Positions 51,166-60,130 are shown, numbered from the stretch's first letter. The stretch: 64,000 bases of DNA from Lentzea flava (GCF_014648475.1 NZ_BMRE01000048.1:1-64000), one strand, 5' to 3'. Translations and numbers: made by a program. Notes: generated by a model from the letters alone, not told the origin.

Positions 51166-53706
51166 GTGGCGGTGCGAGTGTTGGCGCTGGTCGCCCTGGT
51201 CGCCGGGCTGGTGGTGGTGCCGCCCGCGCAGGCTGGGTCGAGTGGTCCGCGGGCGATCGTCAGCACGTCTGGCGGAACCGTCACCCTGGCGGTGACGTAC
51301 GGGGGCAAGACGGTCGTGCAGCCGTCGCCGGTCGGGATCACGACCGAGCGCGCTGACCTGTCATCCGGTTTGACACCCGCGGGCAAGTCGAAGCGGGCGA
51401 TCTTCGAGCGCTACCGCACGACGTCGGGCAAGAAGCTCGACCGGACCGTGCGCGCCACCGAGACGACCTACCGGTTCACGTCCGGCGTCAACGAGTTGCA
51501 CCTCGTGGTGCGCGAATCCGCCGACGGCGTCGCCTACCGCTACGAGCTGCCGCAGGACACCGGCGCGGTCACGGGTGAGGCCTCCGCGTTCGTGCTGCCC
51601 GCGGACTCGGCGGCATGGCTCGCGAAGTTCCGCCGCGACTACGAGAACCCGTTCCTGCGGTACACCACCGGGACCGCCGAGCAGGCCGAGTACATGCACC
51701 CCGCGCTGTTCGAGACCGGCGGCACGTACGCGCTGATCACCGAGTCCGATGTGGACGGCCGCTACTCCGGCGGCCACCTCGTGCACACCGGCGCCGGCAG
51801 GTTCGCCGTGAAGCTGTGGGACGAGAAGGTCGCGGTGTCCGGTGCCCTGAAAACGCCGTGGCGCACCGTGATCGTGGGCTCGCTGGCGACCGTCACCGAG
51901 TCGACGCTCGTGGACGACCTCGCCCCGGCGTCCCGCGTGCGGGACACGTCGTGGATCAAGCCAGGTCCGGCGATCTGGTCGTGGCTCGCCGGAGGCCGGA
52001 CGGTGCAGCAGGATCTGGCCAGGCAGAAGGAGTTCGTCGACTACGCGGCCGCGCGCGGCTGGCCGTACGTCGTGGTCGACGCGGGCTGGTACGACGACCC
52101 GAACTGGCGGCAGACGAGCTTCATCCCCGAGCTCGTGCGCTACGCGCAGGCCCGCCGGGTCGGCATCCACACGTGGGTGCGGTTCAGCAGCGTCGACACG
52201 CCCGCGAAGCGCGCGGACTTCCTGCCGTGGCTGCGGAAGTGGGGCGTGCAGGGCCTGAAGATCGACTTCATGGACTCCGACGGCCAGGAGCGGTACCGCT
52301 GGTACGACGAGATCCTGCCGGAGACCGCCCGGATGCACTTCCTGATCAACTTCCACGGTGCCGCGCTGCCGCACGGCATCCACCGCACATGGCCGCACGT
52401 CATGACGACCGAGGCCGTGCACGGCGCGGAAAAGTCCAGCGGTGTCACCACCTCGCACCTCACCGCGTTGCCGTTCACCCGCAACGTGGTGGGAGGCATG
52501 GACTTCACGCCAGGCGGCTTCCACCGCACCCGTGCCAACACCGACGCCGGTGAGCTCGCGCTGTCGGTGCTGTACGAGTCGGGCGTCCAGAACCTCGCCG
52601 GACGGCCGGACGCCTACGACGCCCGCCCGCTGGCGCGCTGGTACCTCGAGCAGACGCCGGCCGCGTGGGACGAGACGCGACTGCTGTCCGGTCGTCCCGG
52701 TGAGAGCGCGGTGCTGGCACGGCGCAGCGACGACCGGTGGTTCGTCGGCGGCGCGATCGCGGGCGAGGCCCGTTCGCTGGACCTGCCCGCGCTCGGCAAG
52801 GGCCGCTGGCTGATCGAGGTCGTGCGCGACGGCGCGGCCGGTCTGGTCAGGGAAACCCATGTCACCTCGGAGAAACTGACCATCCCGGTGGCGAAGGACG
52901 GCGGGTTCGCCGCACTGGTGTGCCGTCCGGTCCGCGACACCTGCGCGCGGCCGACGTACGGCCTCCCGGCCACGACCGTGGCCGTCACTCCCGGCCAGGT
53001 GTCGGTGCAGCCGGGACAGACGTTCGAGATGAACGGTACTTTCACCAACACGTCCGCCCAGCCGCTCTACGACGTGACGTTCGCACCGCGCGTGCCCTCG
53101 GGCTGGAGCACTTCGGCCGCGGTGCGCGCGTTCCGGCTGGCGCCGGGGGAGTCGCTGAGCGGGACGTGGACGGTGAAGGTGGGCGCCGATCCCGTCGTGG
53201 GGCTGACCGACGTACCCGCTGTCGCGCAGTTCCGGCCGTACCGCTTCGGATCCGGCGTCGAGGCGGAGAAGGCGACGCTTGCCCACGTGTGGAAGCCGTT
53301 GCCCGCTGGACAGTCCTATGTGGAGGGCAACGATCGTTCCGTCGAGGGGAGGACCCTGACGACCGGCGGAGTGCGGTTCGGCAAGGGCATCGGCACGACG
53401 CCCGCGGACAAGGTGTTCGAGCTGGGGACGTGCACGGGGTTCGACGCCACCGTCGGTGTGGACGACGAGGTCGACGGCCGCGTGGACCGCGCCGCGGGTG
53501 CCGGCGGGTCGGTGGTGTTCGTCGTGATCGGTGACGGGCGGGTGCTGCACGAGAGCCCGCTGCGCAGGTCCGTCGACCCGGCGTTGCCGATCAGCGTGGA
53601 CGTGAGCGGCGTGCGGTCGTTGACGTTGCGCGTGACCGACGGCGGCGACGGCACCAGCCTCGACAACGCGGTGTGGGGTGACGCACGGCTGACCTGTCGA
53701 ACGTGA
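51166..53706 (+). CDS. Secreted glycoside hydrolase family 97 enzyme with NPCBM-like domain
   Basis: An 846-residue exported enzyme. A signal peptide (LALVALVAGLVVVPPAQA) is followed by the GH97 N-terminal beta-sandwich, a (beta/alpha)8 barrel and a C-terminal sandwich. KIDFMDSDGQ carries the Asp likely to be the nucleophile in the retaining branch, and TTEAVHGAEKS an acidic residue likely to be the acid/base; VVDAGWYDD and FHGAALPHGIHRTWP line the site. An alpha-galactosidase-like activity is therefore more likely than alpha-glucosidase. An additional Ig-like domain (about 600-690) and an NPCBM carbohydrate-binding domain (about 700-846) complete it. GTG 51166 is preferred to 51160 because GGGGAG then lies five bases upstream. 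Confidence 0.85.
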   Translation: MAVRVLALVALVAGLVVVPPAQAGSSGPRAIVSTSGGTVTLAVTYGGKTVVQPSPVGITTERADLSSGLTPAGKSKRAIFERYRTTSGKKLDRTVRATETTYRFTSGVNELHLVVRESADGVAYRYELPQDTGAVTGEASAFVLPADSAAWLAKFRRDYENPFLRYTTGTAEQAEYMHPALFETGGTYALITESDVDGRYSGGHLVHTGAGRFAVKLWDEKVAVSGALKTPWRTVIVGSLATVTESTLVDDLAPASRVRDTSWIKPGPAIWSWLAGGRTVQQDLARQKEFVDYAAARGWPYVVVDAGWYDDPNWRQTSFIPELVRYAQARRVGIHTWVRFSSVDTPAKRADFLPWLRKWGVQGLKIDFMDSDGQERYRWYDEILPETARMHFLINFHGAALPHGIHRTWPHVMTTEAVHGAEKSSGVTTSHLTALPFTRNVVGGMDFTPGGFHRTRANTDAGELALSVLYESGVQNLAGRPDAYDARPLARWYLEQTPAAWDETRLLSGRPGESAVLARRSDDRWFVGGAIAGEARSLDLPALGKGRWLIEVVRDGAAGLVRETHVTSEKLTIPVAKDGGFAALVCRPVRDTCARPTYGLPATTVAVTPGQVSVQPGQTFEMNGTFTNTSAQPLYDVTFAPRVPSGWSTSAAVRAFRLAPGESLSGTWTVKVGADPVVGLTDVPAVAQFRPYRFGSGVEAEKATLAHVWKPLPAGQSYVEGNDRSVEGRTLTTGGVRFGKGIGTTPADKVFELGTCTGFDATVGVDDEVDGRVDRAAGAGGSVVFVVIGDGRVLHESPLRRSVDPALPISVDVSGVRSLTLRVTDGGDGTSLDNAVWGDARLTCRT

Positions 53707-53708
53707 GT

Positions 53709-53725
53709 CGTCGAACCGTTCGACG
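53709..53725 (+). terminator. Short hairpin after GH97 gene
   Basis: A 7-bp perfect stem, CGTCGAA with TTCGACG, and a CCG loop begin three bases after the GH97 stop. It is a weak terminator candidate in the 144-base gap before the GH10 gene. Confidence 0.4.
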
Positions 53726-53850
53726 GCGTCTTCGATTCATCGACGCGGTTTCGACGCTGTGCCAACGGTTTCCGGCGCTTGACGCTGCCGAGACGAGCGC
53801 CATATGGTGCCGAAGGTTCTCGGTTCCAGCCGTCGCGAAAACGAGGTCTG

Positions 53851-54945
53851 ATGAAGCCGGCTCGCCTGATCCTCACGTTGTTCACCGCTGTGACGTTGTC
53901 GGCGCCGGTGGCCTCGGCCGCACCGGAGACGGGCGGCCACCACCAGACCCTGCGCTGGGCGGCGCCGAAGGGATTCCACATCGGCAGCGCGGTCGCCGGT
54001 GGCGGTCACCACGAGAACCAGCCGTACCCGGACCCCTTCACCTCCGACCGGCCGTACCGGCGGGTGCTGGCCGCCGAGTTCAGCTCGGTGTCGCCGGAGA
54101 ACCAGATGAAGTGGGAGTACATCCACCCCGAGCGCGGCCGGTACAACTTCGGCACGGCGGACGCGATCGTGCGGTTCGCCCAGCAGAACCGGCAGGTCGT
54201 CCGCGGCCACACCCTGTTGTGGCACAGCCAGAACCCGGAGTGGCTGGAGAAGGGCACGTTCACCAAGGACGAGCTGCGCGCGATCCTGCGCGAGCACATC
54301 ACCACCGTGGTCGGACGGTACCGGGGCCGGATCCAGCAGTGGGACGTGGCCAACGAGATCTTCACCGACACGGGCGCGCTGCGGACCGCGGACAACATCT
54401 GGATCCGCGAGCTCGGCCCCGGCATCGTCGCGGACGCGTTCCGGTGGGCGCACCAGGCCGACCCGAAGGCGAAGCTGTTCTTCAACGACTACAACGTCGA
54501 AAGCGTCAACGCGAAGAGCGACGCCTACTACGCGCTGATCAAGGACCTGCGCGCCGCCGGCGTGCCCGTGCACGGCTTCTCCGCCCAGGGGCACCTCAGC
54601 CTCGACTACGGCTTCCCCGACGACCTGGAGCGCAACCTGAAGCGGTTCGCTGGGCTCGGCCTGCAGACCGCGCTCACCGAGGTCGACGTGCGGATGACGT
54701 TGCCCGCGAGCGGCGTGCCGACCGAGGCCCAGCTCCGTCAGCAGGCCGACTACTACCAGCGCATGCTCACCGCCTGCCTGAACGTCAGCTCCTGCCGGTC
54801 GTTCACCATCTGGGGCTTCGTCGACAAGTACTCGTGGGTGCCGGTCTTCTTCCAGGGGCAGGGCGCGGCCACGGTGATGTGGGACGACTTCAGCCGCAAG
54901 CCCGCCTACGACGCCTTGAGGTCCACCCTGGCCGCACGCAGGTGA
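53851..54945 (+). CDS. Secreted GH10 endo-beta-1,4-xylanase
   Basis: A 364-residue family 10 xylanase. Signal peptide to about residue 23 (APVASA). The (beta/alpha)8 barrel has all hallmarks: FSSVSPENQMKWEYI, RGHTLLWHSQNPEW, WDVANEIF with the acid/base Glu169, FFNDYNVE, GFSAQGHLS and LTEVDVRM with the nucleophile Glu277. No carbohydrate-binding module is attached. ATG 53851 follows GAGG. Together with the GH97 enzyme it suggests extracellular breakdown of plant polysaccharide. Confidence 0.92.
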   Translation: MKPARLILTLFTAVTLSAPVASAAPETGGHHQTLRWAAPKGFHIGSAVAGGGHHENQPYPDPFTSDRPYRRVLAAEFSSVSPENQMKWEYIHPERGRYNFGTADAIVRFAQQNRQVVRGHTLLWHSQNPEWLEKGTFTKDELRAILREHITTVVGRYRGRIQQWDVANEIFTDTGALRTADNIWIRELGPGIVADAFRWAHQADPKAKLFFNDYNVESVNAKSDAYYALIKDLRAAGVPVHGFSAQGHLSLDYGFPDDLERNLKRFAGLGLQTALTEVDVRMTLPASGVPTEAQLRQQADYYQRMLTACLNVSSCRSFTIWGFVDKYSWVPVFFQGQGAATVMWDDFSRKPAYDALRSTLAARR

Positions 54946-54993
54946 CCGGTCCCGGCTTCCGGATTCGGCCGGACGTGTGATTACGTTGAGCCT

Positions 54994-55587
54994 GTGACTG
55001 TGGAACAGGTGGTCCTCCTGGCCGAGGACGGTTCGGCCATCGGCGTCGAGGACAAGGCCGTCGTGCACCACGCGGACACCCCGCTGCACCTGGCGTTTTC
55101 CAGCTACGTCTTCGACTCGGCCGGGCGCATCGTCCTCACCCGCCGCGCGCTGCACAAGAAGACGTTCCCCGGCGTGTGGACGAACACCTGCTGCGGTCAC
55201 CCGCTGCCGGACGAGGACATGGCCCAGGCCGTGCTGCGGCGCCTGCGGGACGAGCTCGGCATGACGTGCTCCGAGCCCGAACTGCTGCTGCCGCGCTTCC
55301 GCTACCGGGCCGAGATGGGCGGCGTCGTCGAGAACGAGATGTGCCCGGTGTTCCGGGTGGTCTGCGACGACGAGCCCGTCCCCAACCCGGCCGAGGTCGA
55401 CTCGGCCGAGCGCGTGCCGTGGGCTGAGTTCGCCCGGTCCGTGCTGGACGGCACCCGTGAGATCTCGCCGTGGGCGAAGCTGCAGGTCGCCGAGCTGGTG
55501 AAGCTCGGGCCCGATCCGCTGGCCTGGCCTGTCGCGGACCGGGCCGGGCTGCCCAGCGCGGTCAGGCTGGGCTCACCACTGCAGTGA
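54994..55587 (+). CDS. idi: Isopentenyl-diphosphate delta-isomerase type I
   Basis: A 197-residue Nudix-fold enzyme that interconverts isopentenyl and dimethylallyl diphosphate. Catalytic Cys67 is in NTCCGHP and catalytic Glu115 in ENEMCPVF; LRRLRDELGM is the modified Nudix box. It feeds isoprenoid synthesis, including the undecaprenyl carrier. The start is GTG 54994. Its last 15 bases overlap the convergent nrdB gene. Confidence 0.93.
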   Translation: MTVEQVVLLAEDGSAIGVEDKAVVHHADTPLHLAFSSYVFDSAGRIVLTRRALHKKTFPGVWTNTCCGHPLPDEDMAQAVLRRLRDELGMTCSEPELLLPRFRYRAEMGGVVENEMCPVFRVVCDDEPVPNPAEVDSAERVPWAEFARSVLDGTREISPWAKLQVAELVKLGPDPLAWPVADRAGLPSAVRLGSPLQ

Positions 55588-56610
55588 GCCACCGTTCTGG
55601 TACTCGATGACGCGGGTCTCGAAGAAGTTCTTCTCCTTCTTCAGGTCCATCATCTCCGACATCCACGGGAACGGGTTCTCGGTCTGCTCCCACACCGGCT
55701 CCAGGCCGAGCTGGGCGCAGCGGCGGTTCGTGATGAACCGCATGTACCGCTCGCACAGCTCGGCGTTGAGGCCGAGGATGCCGTTGGGCATCGTGTCCCT
55801 GCCGTAGGCGATCTCCAGCTCGCAGCCCTCGGCGAGCATCGTGCGCACCTCCTCGCGGAACACGTCGTTCCACAGGTGCGGATTCTCGATCTTGATCTGG
55901 TTGATCGCGTCGATGCCGAAGTTCAGGTGGATCGACTCGTCGCGCAGGATGTACTGGTACTGCTCGGCGATGCCGACCATCTTGTTGCGGCGGCCCAGCG
56001 ACAGGATCTGCGCGAAGCCCGTGTAGAACCACATGCCCTCGAACACCACGTAGAACGCCACGAGGTCCTTGAGGAACGCCTGGTCGCGGTCCGGCGTGCC
56101 GGTGGAGAACTCCGGGTCCTCCAGGTGCTGGGTGTACTGCAGCGCCCAGGCGGCCTTGTCCGTGATGGACGGGATCTCCCGGTACATGTTGAACAGCTCG
56201 CCCTCGTCCAGGCCGAGCGAGGTGCAGATGTACTGGAACGTGTGCGTGTGCACGGCCTCCTCGAAGGCCTGGCGCAGCAGGTACTGGCGGCACTCCGGGT
56301 TGGTCAGGTGCCGGTACACCGCGAGCACGATGTTGTTGGCCACCAACGACTCCGAGGTCGCGAAGAAGCCGAGGTTCCGCTTGATCATGCGGCGTTCCTC
56401 GTCGGTCAAGCCGTCTTTCGACTTCCACAGGCTGATGTCGGCCTGCATAGAGACCTCGGTCGGCATCCAGTGGTTGTTGCAGCCGTTGAGGTACTTCTCC
56501 CACGCCCAGTGGTACTTGAGCGGCAGCAGCTGGTTGACGTCGGCGCGACAGTTGATCATCGCCTTGTCGTCGACGTTCACGCGGGCGGCGCCTGCTTCGA
56601 TGTTGGTCAC
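55573..56610 (-). CDS. nrdB: Ribonucleotide reductase beta subunit, class Ic type
   Basis: A 345-residue radical-generating subunit. Metal ligands fit the ferritin-like core: Glu87, Glu118, His121, Glu191, Glu225 and His228. At the radical position the usual tyrosine is Phe125 (HTHTFQYI), and the first ligand is Glu rather than Asp. Both changes define class Ic enzymes, first known from Chlamydia trachomatis, which use a Mn/Fe cofactor instead of a tyrosyl radical. The numbering is exactly two below the chlamydial one. The C-terminus after Trp/Tyr (VIEYQNGGSLQW) docks to NrdA and includes the radical-transfer tyrosine. GTG 56610 overlaps the nrdA stop (GTGA). Confidence 0.93.
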   Translation of the reverse strand: MTNIEAGAARVNVDDKAMINCRADVNQLLPLKYHWAWEKYLNGCNNHWMPTEVSMQADISLWKSKDGLTDEERRMIKRNLGFFATSESLVANNIVLAVYRHLTNPECRQYLLRQAFEEAVHTHTFQYICTSLGLDEGELFNMYREIPSITDKAAWALQYTQHLEDPEFSTGTPDRDQAFLKDLVAFYVVFEGMWFYTGFAQILSLGRRNKMVGIAEQYQYILRDESIHLNFGIDAINQIKIENPHLWNDVFREEVRTMLAEGCELEIAYGRDTMPNGILGLNAELCERYMRFITNRRCAQLGLEPVWEQTENPFPWMSEMMDLKKEKNFFETRVIEYQNGGSLQW

Positions 56611-58967
56611 TGGCAAGCCTCACAATCGGGTTCGGTGACGGAGCAGGCGACGGGGGAGACGGCGTTGAGCTTGCCGTCGGTGCCCTGAAGGGTGGACTTC
56701 TCCACGTGCGTGGCGCTCTGCGTGCGCAGGTAGTACGTGGTCTTCAGCCCGCGCACCCACGCCAGCTGGTAGAGCTCGTCGAGCTTGCGGCCGCTGGGTG
56801 CGGCCAGGTAGAGGTTCAGCGACTGCGCCTGGTCGATCCACTTCTGCCGGCGCGCGCCCGCCTCGATCAACCAGGAGCTGTCGACCTCGAACGCCGTGGC
56901 GTACAAGGCCTTCAGGTACGGCGGCACCCTGTCGATCGCGCCGAGGCTGCCGTCGTGCAGCTTCAGGTCCGAGATCATCTGCTCGTCCCACAGCCCGCGC
57001 TGCTTCAGCGCACGCACCAGATCCGGGTTGATGACGGTGAAGTCACCGGACATGTTCGACTTCACGTACAGGTTGCGGTACAGCGGCTCGATCGACTGGG
57101 TGACACCGGTGATGTTCGCGATGGTCGCGGTCGGCGCGATCGCCATGACGTTCGAGTTCCGCATGCCCTTGCGGACCTTCGCGCGGATGCGGTCCCAGTC
57201 CATCGTGGACTCGCGGTCCTGCTCCAGCTCCCCGGCGTTCCGGTTCCGCGCGAGGATCCCGATGGAGTCGATCGGCAGAATGCCCTGGCTCCACAACGAT
57301 CCCTCGAACGACCGGTACGCGCCGCGCTCGGTCGCGAGGTCGGCGGACGCCTCGATCGCGTAGTAGCTGATCTCCTCCATGGAGCGGTCCGCGAACTCGA
57401 CGGCCTCCTGGCTGGCCATCGGCGTGCCGAGCGTGAACAGCGCGTCCTGGAAGCCCATCAGCCCAAGACCGACAGGGCGGTGCTTGAAGTTGGAGTTCCG
57501 CGCCTCGGGAATCGTGTAGTAGTTCACGTCGATGACGTTGTCGAGCATCCGCACGGCCGTCCGCACGGTCCTCTCCAGCCGCGCGTGGTCGATGCCCTGC
57601 TCGGTGACGTGCCGCGCGAGGTTGACGCTGCCGAGGTTGCAGACCGCGACCTCGTCGACCGCGGTGTTCAGGGTGATCTCGGTGCACAGGTTGCTGGAGT
57701 GCACGACACCGCTGTGCTGCTGCGGCGAACGCAGGTTGCACGGGTCCTTGAACGTGATCCACGGATGGCCTGTCTCGAACAACATCGTCAGCATGCGCCG
57801 CCACAGGTCGACGGCCTGCACCCGGCGAAACACCTTGATCTCACCGTTGTCGGCCTTCTCCTCGTAGGCGCGGTACTTCCGGGCGAAGTCGTCACCGAAC
57901 GCGTCGTGCAGGTCAGGCACCTCGTCGGGGGAGAACAGCGTCCACTGGCCGGTCGCGCGGACCCGGCGCAGGAACTCGTCCGGCACCCAGTTCGCGGTGT
58001 TCATGTCGTGGGTGCGGCGGCGCTCGTCGCCGGTGTTCTTGCGCAGGTCGAGGAACTCCTCGACGTCGATGTGCCACGTTTCGAGGTACGCGCAGACGGC
58101 GCCCCGCCGTTTGCCACCCTGGTTCACCGCTACAGCCGTGTCGTTCGCGATCTTCAGGAACGGCACCACGCCCTGCGATTTGCCGTTGGTGCCCTTGATG
58201 TGCGCGCCGATGCCGCGCACCGGTGTCCAGTCGTTGCCGAGGCCTCCGGCGAACTTGCTGAGCATCGCGTTGTTGCTGATGCCGTGGAAGATGCCGGCGA
58301 GATCGTCGTCCACAGTGGTCAGGAAGCACGACGACAGCTGCGGCCGGGTGGTGCCCGAGTTGAACAGCGTCGGCGTCGAGCACATGAAGTCGAACGACGA
58401 CAGCAGCTCGTAGAACTCGATCGCGCGGGCGTCGGGGTCGTCCTCTTCCAGCGCGAGGCCCATCGCGACGCGCAGGAAGAACGCCTGCGGCAGCTCGTAG
58501 CGGCGGCCGTCGTGGTGCAGGAAGTAGCGGTCGTACAGCGTCTGCAGGCCCAGGAACTGGAAGTTCAGGTCACGGTCCGGGCGCAGCGCGGTGCCCAGCC
58601 TCGCCAGGTCGTAGCCGGCCAGGCGCGGGTCGAGCCGGCCCAGCTCGATGCCGTGCCGGACGAACCCGGCGAAGTACGACGGGTAGCGCTCGGTCATCTC
58701 GGCGTGCGACAACGGGGTGCCGCAGGCCTCGGCGCGCAGCTTGTCCAGCAGCAACCGGGCGCTGACGTACGAGTAGTCCGGGTCGTGCTCGACCATCGTG
58801 CGGGCGGCCATGATCGGCGCCAGCGCGAGCTCGGCGTCGGTGATCCCGGCGTACAGATTTCGCTTGGTCTCGGCCAGAACCGCTTCGGCCGACGCGTTGG
58901 GCAGGTCGGCACATGCTTCATGGATCACCCCAGACAGGCGATCCAACGGGGTCAGGCGGTCGGGCAC
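56607..58967 (-). CDS. nrdA: Ribonucleoside-diphosphate reductase alpha subunit (class I)
   Basis: A 786-residue catalytic subunit that reduces ribonucleoside diphosphates. Active-site elements: LSSCFLTTVDD and SNLCTEITLNT with cysteines for the redox pair and thiyl radical, PTATIANITG, and the C-terminal CEAC pair that is re-reduced by thioredoxin-like partners. The N-terminus starts near RLSGVIHEACADLPNAS, so an ATP-cone, if present, is at most partial. GTG 58967 follows GAGGAG. The gene is read from a long leader with a cobalamin riboswitch and an NrdR box, and is coupled to nrdB. A B12-dependent class II enzyme elsewhere in the genome is expected from this control. Confidence 0.94.
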   Translation of the reverse strand: MPDRLTPLDRLSGVIHEACADLPNASAEAVLAETKRNLYAGITDAELALAPIMAARTMVEHDPDYSYVSARLLLDKLRAEACGTPLSHAEMTERYPSYFAGFVRHGIELGRLDPRLAGYDLARLGTALRPDRDLNFQFLGLQTLYDRYFLHHDGRRYELPQAFFLRVAMGLALEEDDPDARAIEFYELLSSFDFMCSTPTLFNSGTTRPQLSSCFLTTVDDDLAGIFHGISNNAMLSKFAGGLGNDWTPVRGIGAHIKGTNGKSQGVVPFLKIANDTAVAVNQGGKRRGAVCAYLETWHIDVEEFLDLRKNTGDERRRTHDMNTANWVPDEFLRRVRATGQWTLFSPDEVPDLHDAFGDDFARKYRAYEEKADNGEIKVFRRVQAVDLWRRMLTMLFETGHPWITFKDPCNLRSPQQHSGVVHSSNLCTEITLNTAVDEVAVCNLGSVNLARHVTEQGIDHARLERTVRTAVRMLDNVIDVNYYTIPEARNSNFKHRPVGLGLMGFQDALFTLGTPMASQEAVEFADRSMEEISYYAIEASADLATERGAYRSFEGSLWSQGILPIDSIGILARNRNAGELEQDRESTMDWDRIRAKVRKGMRNSNVMAIAPTATIANITGVTQSIEPLYRNLYVKSNMSGDFTVINPDLVRALKQRGLWDEQMISDLKLHDGSLGAIDRVPPYLKALYATAFEVDSSWLIEAGARRQKWIDQAQSLNLYLAAPSGRKLDELYQLAWVRGLKTTYYLRTQSATHVEKSTLQGTDGKLNAVSPVACSVTEPDCEACQ

Positions 58968-58973
58968 GCTCTC

Positions 58974-59031
58974 TCCTCGCGAGCTGGCCCGGGGAAAACG
59001 CGTGCGCACGCCGGCGAGGACACCACTGGTG
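58974..59031 (-). promoter_or_regulatory. nrdA: Expression platform of riboswitch (SD-sequestering hairpin)
   Basis: On the minus strand TCCTCGC (complement of 59014-59020) can pair with GCGAGGA (complement of 58974-58980), which contains the nrdA Shine-Dalgarno. CACCAGTGG (complement of 59023-59031) can instead pair with CCACTGGTG at the aptamer's 3' edge (complement of 59085-59093). The two pairings suggest ligand-controlled translation. Confidence 0.5.
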
Positions 59032-59084
59032 CACACAGCCGCCCTCCCTCGGGGCACCGTGTCGTGCGCGCAGGCTTGCGCGCA

Positions 59085-59263
59085 CACCAGTGGCAGGTCT
59101 TCGGACTCGTGGGCGCCTGGCTCGCTCCTACCGGCCGTCGCTTCCCAGGTCTCGCGACCCAGTGCTTCGTTGACGGCTTTCGTTCCCACTCACCGCTGCG
59201 GGGCAGTCCTGGACTCGCACCAGGTTCCCTCTTGCCTCACCGGCCCGGTGCTCCGGGCCGGTG
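59085..59263 (-). ncRNA. Cobalamin (B12) riboswitch aptamer
   Basis: Read on the minus strand this segment has the order of conserved blocks of the B12 aptamer: GAGGGAACCTGGTGCGAGTC, then CAGGACTGCCCCGCAGCGGTGA, a CACTGG block, CCTGGGAAG, and finally GAGTCCGAAGACCTGCC. An 11-bp GC stem precedes the core (59238-59263). It lies 118 bases before nrdA. When B12 is abundant such switches repress class I reductase in streptomycetes, letting the B12-dependent class II enzyme work. Confidence 0.92.
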
Positions 59264-59280
59264 AACCACCAGCGCGGCAG

Positions 59281-59328
59281 ATACTACATGTGGTGGTGCG
59301 CTCCGGATCACCACCCAACATGGGCGTG
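59281..59328 (-). promoter_or_regulatory. NrdR box pair and -10 element of nrdAB promoter
   Basis: The 16-bp site at 59281-59296 fits the NrdR palindrome well (CTACATGTGG core). A half-conserved second site at 59313-59328 (ACCCAACAT) is centred 32 bp away, three helical turns, as usual for NrdR pairs. TAGTAT on the minus strand, inside the first box, is the likely -10 element, so NrdR binding would block polymerase. Confidence 0.6.
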
Positions 59329-59343
59329 TCGTCGTCTAGGGTG

Positions 59344-59517
59344 ATGCGCGTGGGTGATCTTCGGCCGCGCGTCGTCGCGGGTGCTGTCGTCAGCGCGGGA
59401 CTGGCCGCGGCCTCGCTCGCCATCGGTGCCGCGGCGCCCGTGACGAGCGGTGTCCTGGCCGTGTCCGCGGTGCTGGTGATGATCACCACCCGGCGATCAG
59501 GCCCACCCCGAGACTGA
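59344..59517 (+). CDS. Small two-span membrane protein (57 aa)
   Basis: A 57-residue ORF with two hydrophobic segments (VVAGAVVSAGLAAASLAIGA and SGVLAVSAVLVMIT) joined by a short turn and a basic tail. It has GC-rich third positions and an AGGG just before the ATG. It diverges from nrdA and its end overlaps the LysE gene by 35 bases. Gene status and function are uncertain. Confidence 0.4.
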   Translation: MRVGDLRPRVVAGAVVSAGLAAASLAIGAAAPVTSGVLAVSAVLVMITTRRSGPPRD

Positions 59518-60067
59518 TCATCACGGCCGCGATCACGCCGTCCAGCACCCGCCACGCGCGGGGCTTCGCGAACAGCGGGCTGAGCAACCGCGCCCCGAAG
59601 CCGAGCGCGACGAACCACGTGACGCTCGCCGTCACCGCGCCGACGCCGAAGAGCCACCGGCCGGCCGCGATCGAGCCGAGCAGCAGCAGGGTGTCCAGGT
59701 AGACGTGCGGGTTGAGCCACGTGAGCGCCAGCGCGGTGAGCACGGGCCTGCCGGTCGTCGTGTCCCCGGCGTTCAGCGAGGACGGGCGGAACGCGCGGCG
59801 GGCGGCCAGAAACCCGTAGCCCAGCAGGAAAAGCCCGCCCACGATCGCGGCGACCGTGATCGCCTGGGGCCACCGGCGGACGATCGCCCCGAACCCGGCG
59901 ACACCGACCGCCACGAGGACGGCGTCCGAGAGGGCGCACACGGCGACGACCCGGGCGACCGCGTGTCGCCGGAGTCCTTGGCGCAGCACGAAGGCGTTCT
60001 GCGCGCCGATCGCGACGATCAGGGTCATCATGGTGCCGAAGCCGAGCAGCAGGTCAGTCACGCCCAC
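59483..60067 (-). CDS. LysE/ArgO-family amino-acid exporter
   Basis: A 194-residue membrane protein with six spans. IGAQNAFVLRQGLRRH near the N-terminus and LTWLNPHVYLDTLLLLGS are the LysE/ArgO signatures. It exports basic amino acids such as lysine or arginine. The divergent LysR-type gene 63 bases away is its expected activator, as in the classical lysE-lysG pair. The start is GTG 60067 or 60061; neither has a clear Shine-Dalgarno. Confidence 0.88.
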   Translation of the reverse strand: MGVTDLLLGFGTMMTLIVAIGAQNAFVLRQGLRRHAVARVVAVCALSDAVLVAVGVAGFGAIVRRWPQAITVAAIVGGLFLLGYGFLAARRAFRPSSLNAGDTTTGRPVLTALALTWLNPHVYLDTLLLLGSIAAGRWLFGVGAVTASVTWFVALGFGARLLSPLFAKPRAWRVLDGVIAAVMISLGVGLIAGW

Positions 60068-60130
60068 GACGGTATTGACGCCGTCTTGATGAGACCAGCT
60101 AAAGATTCTTACGTACCATTAGCAGCCGTG

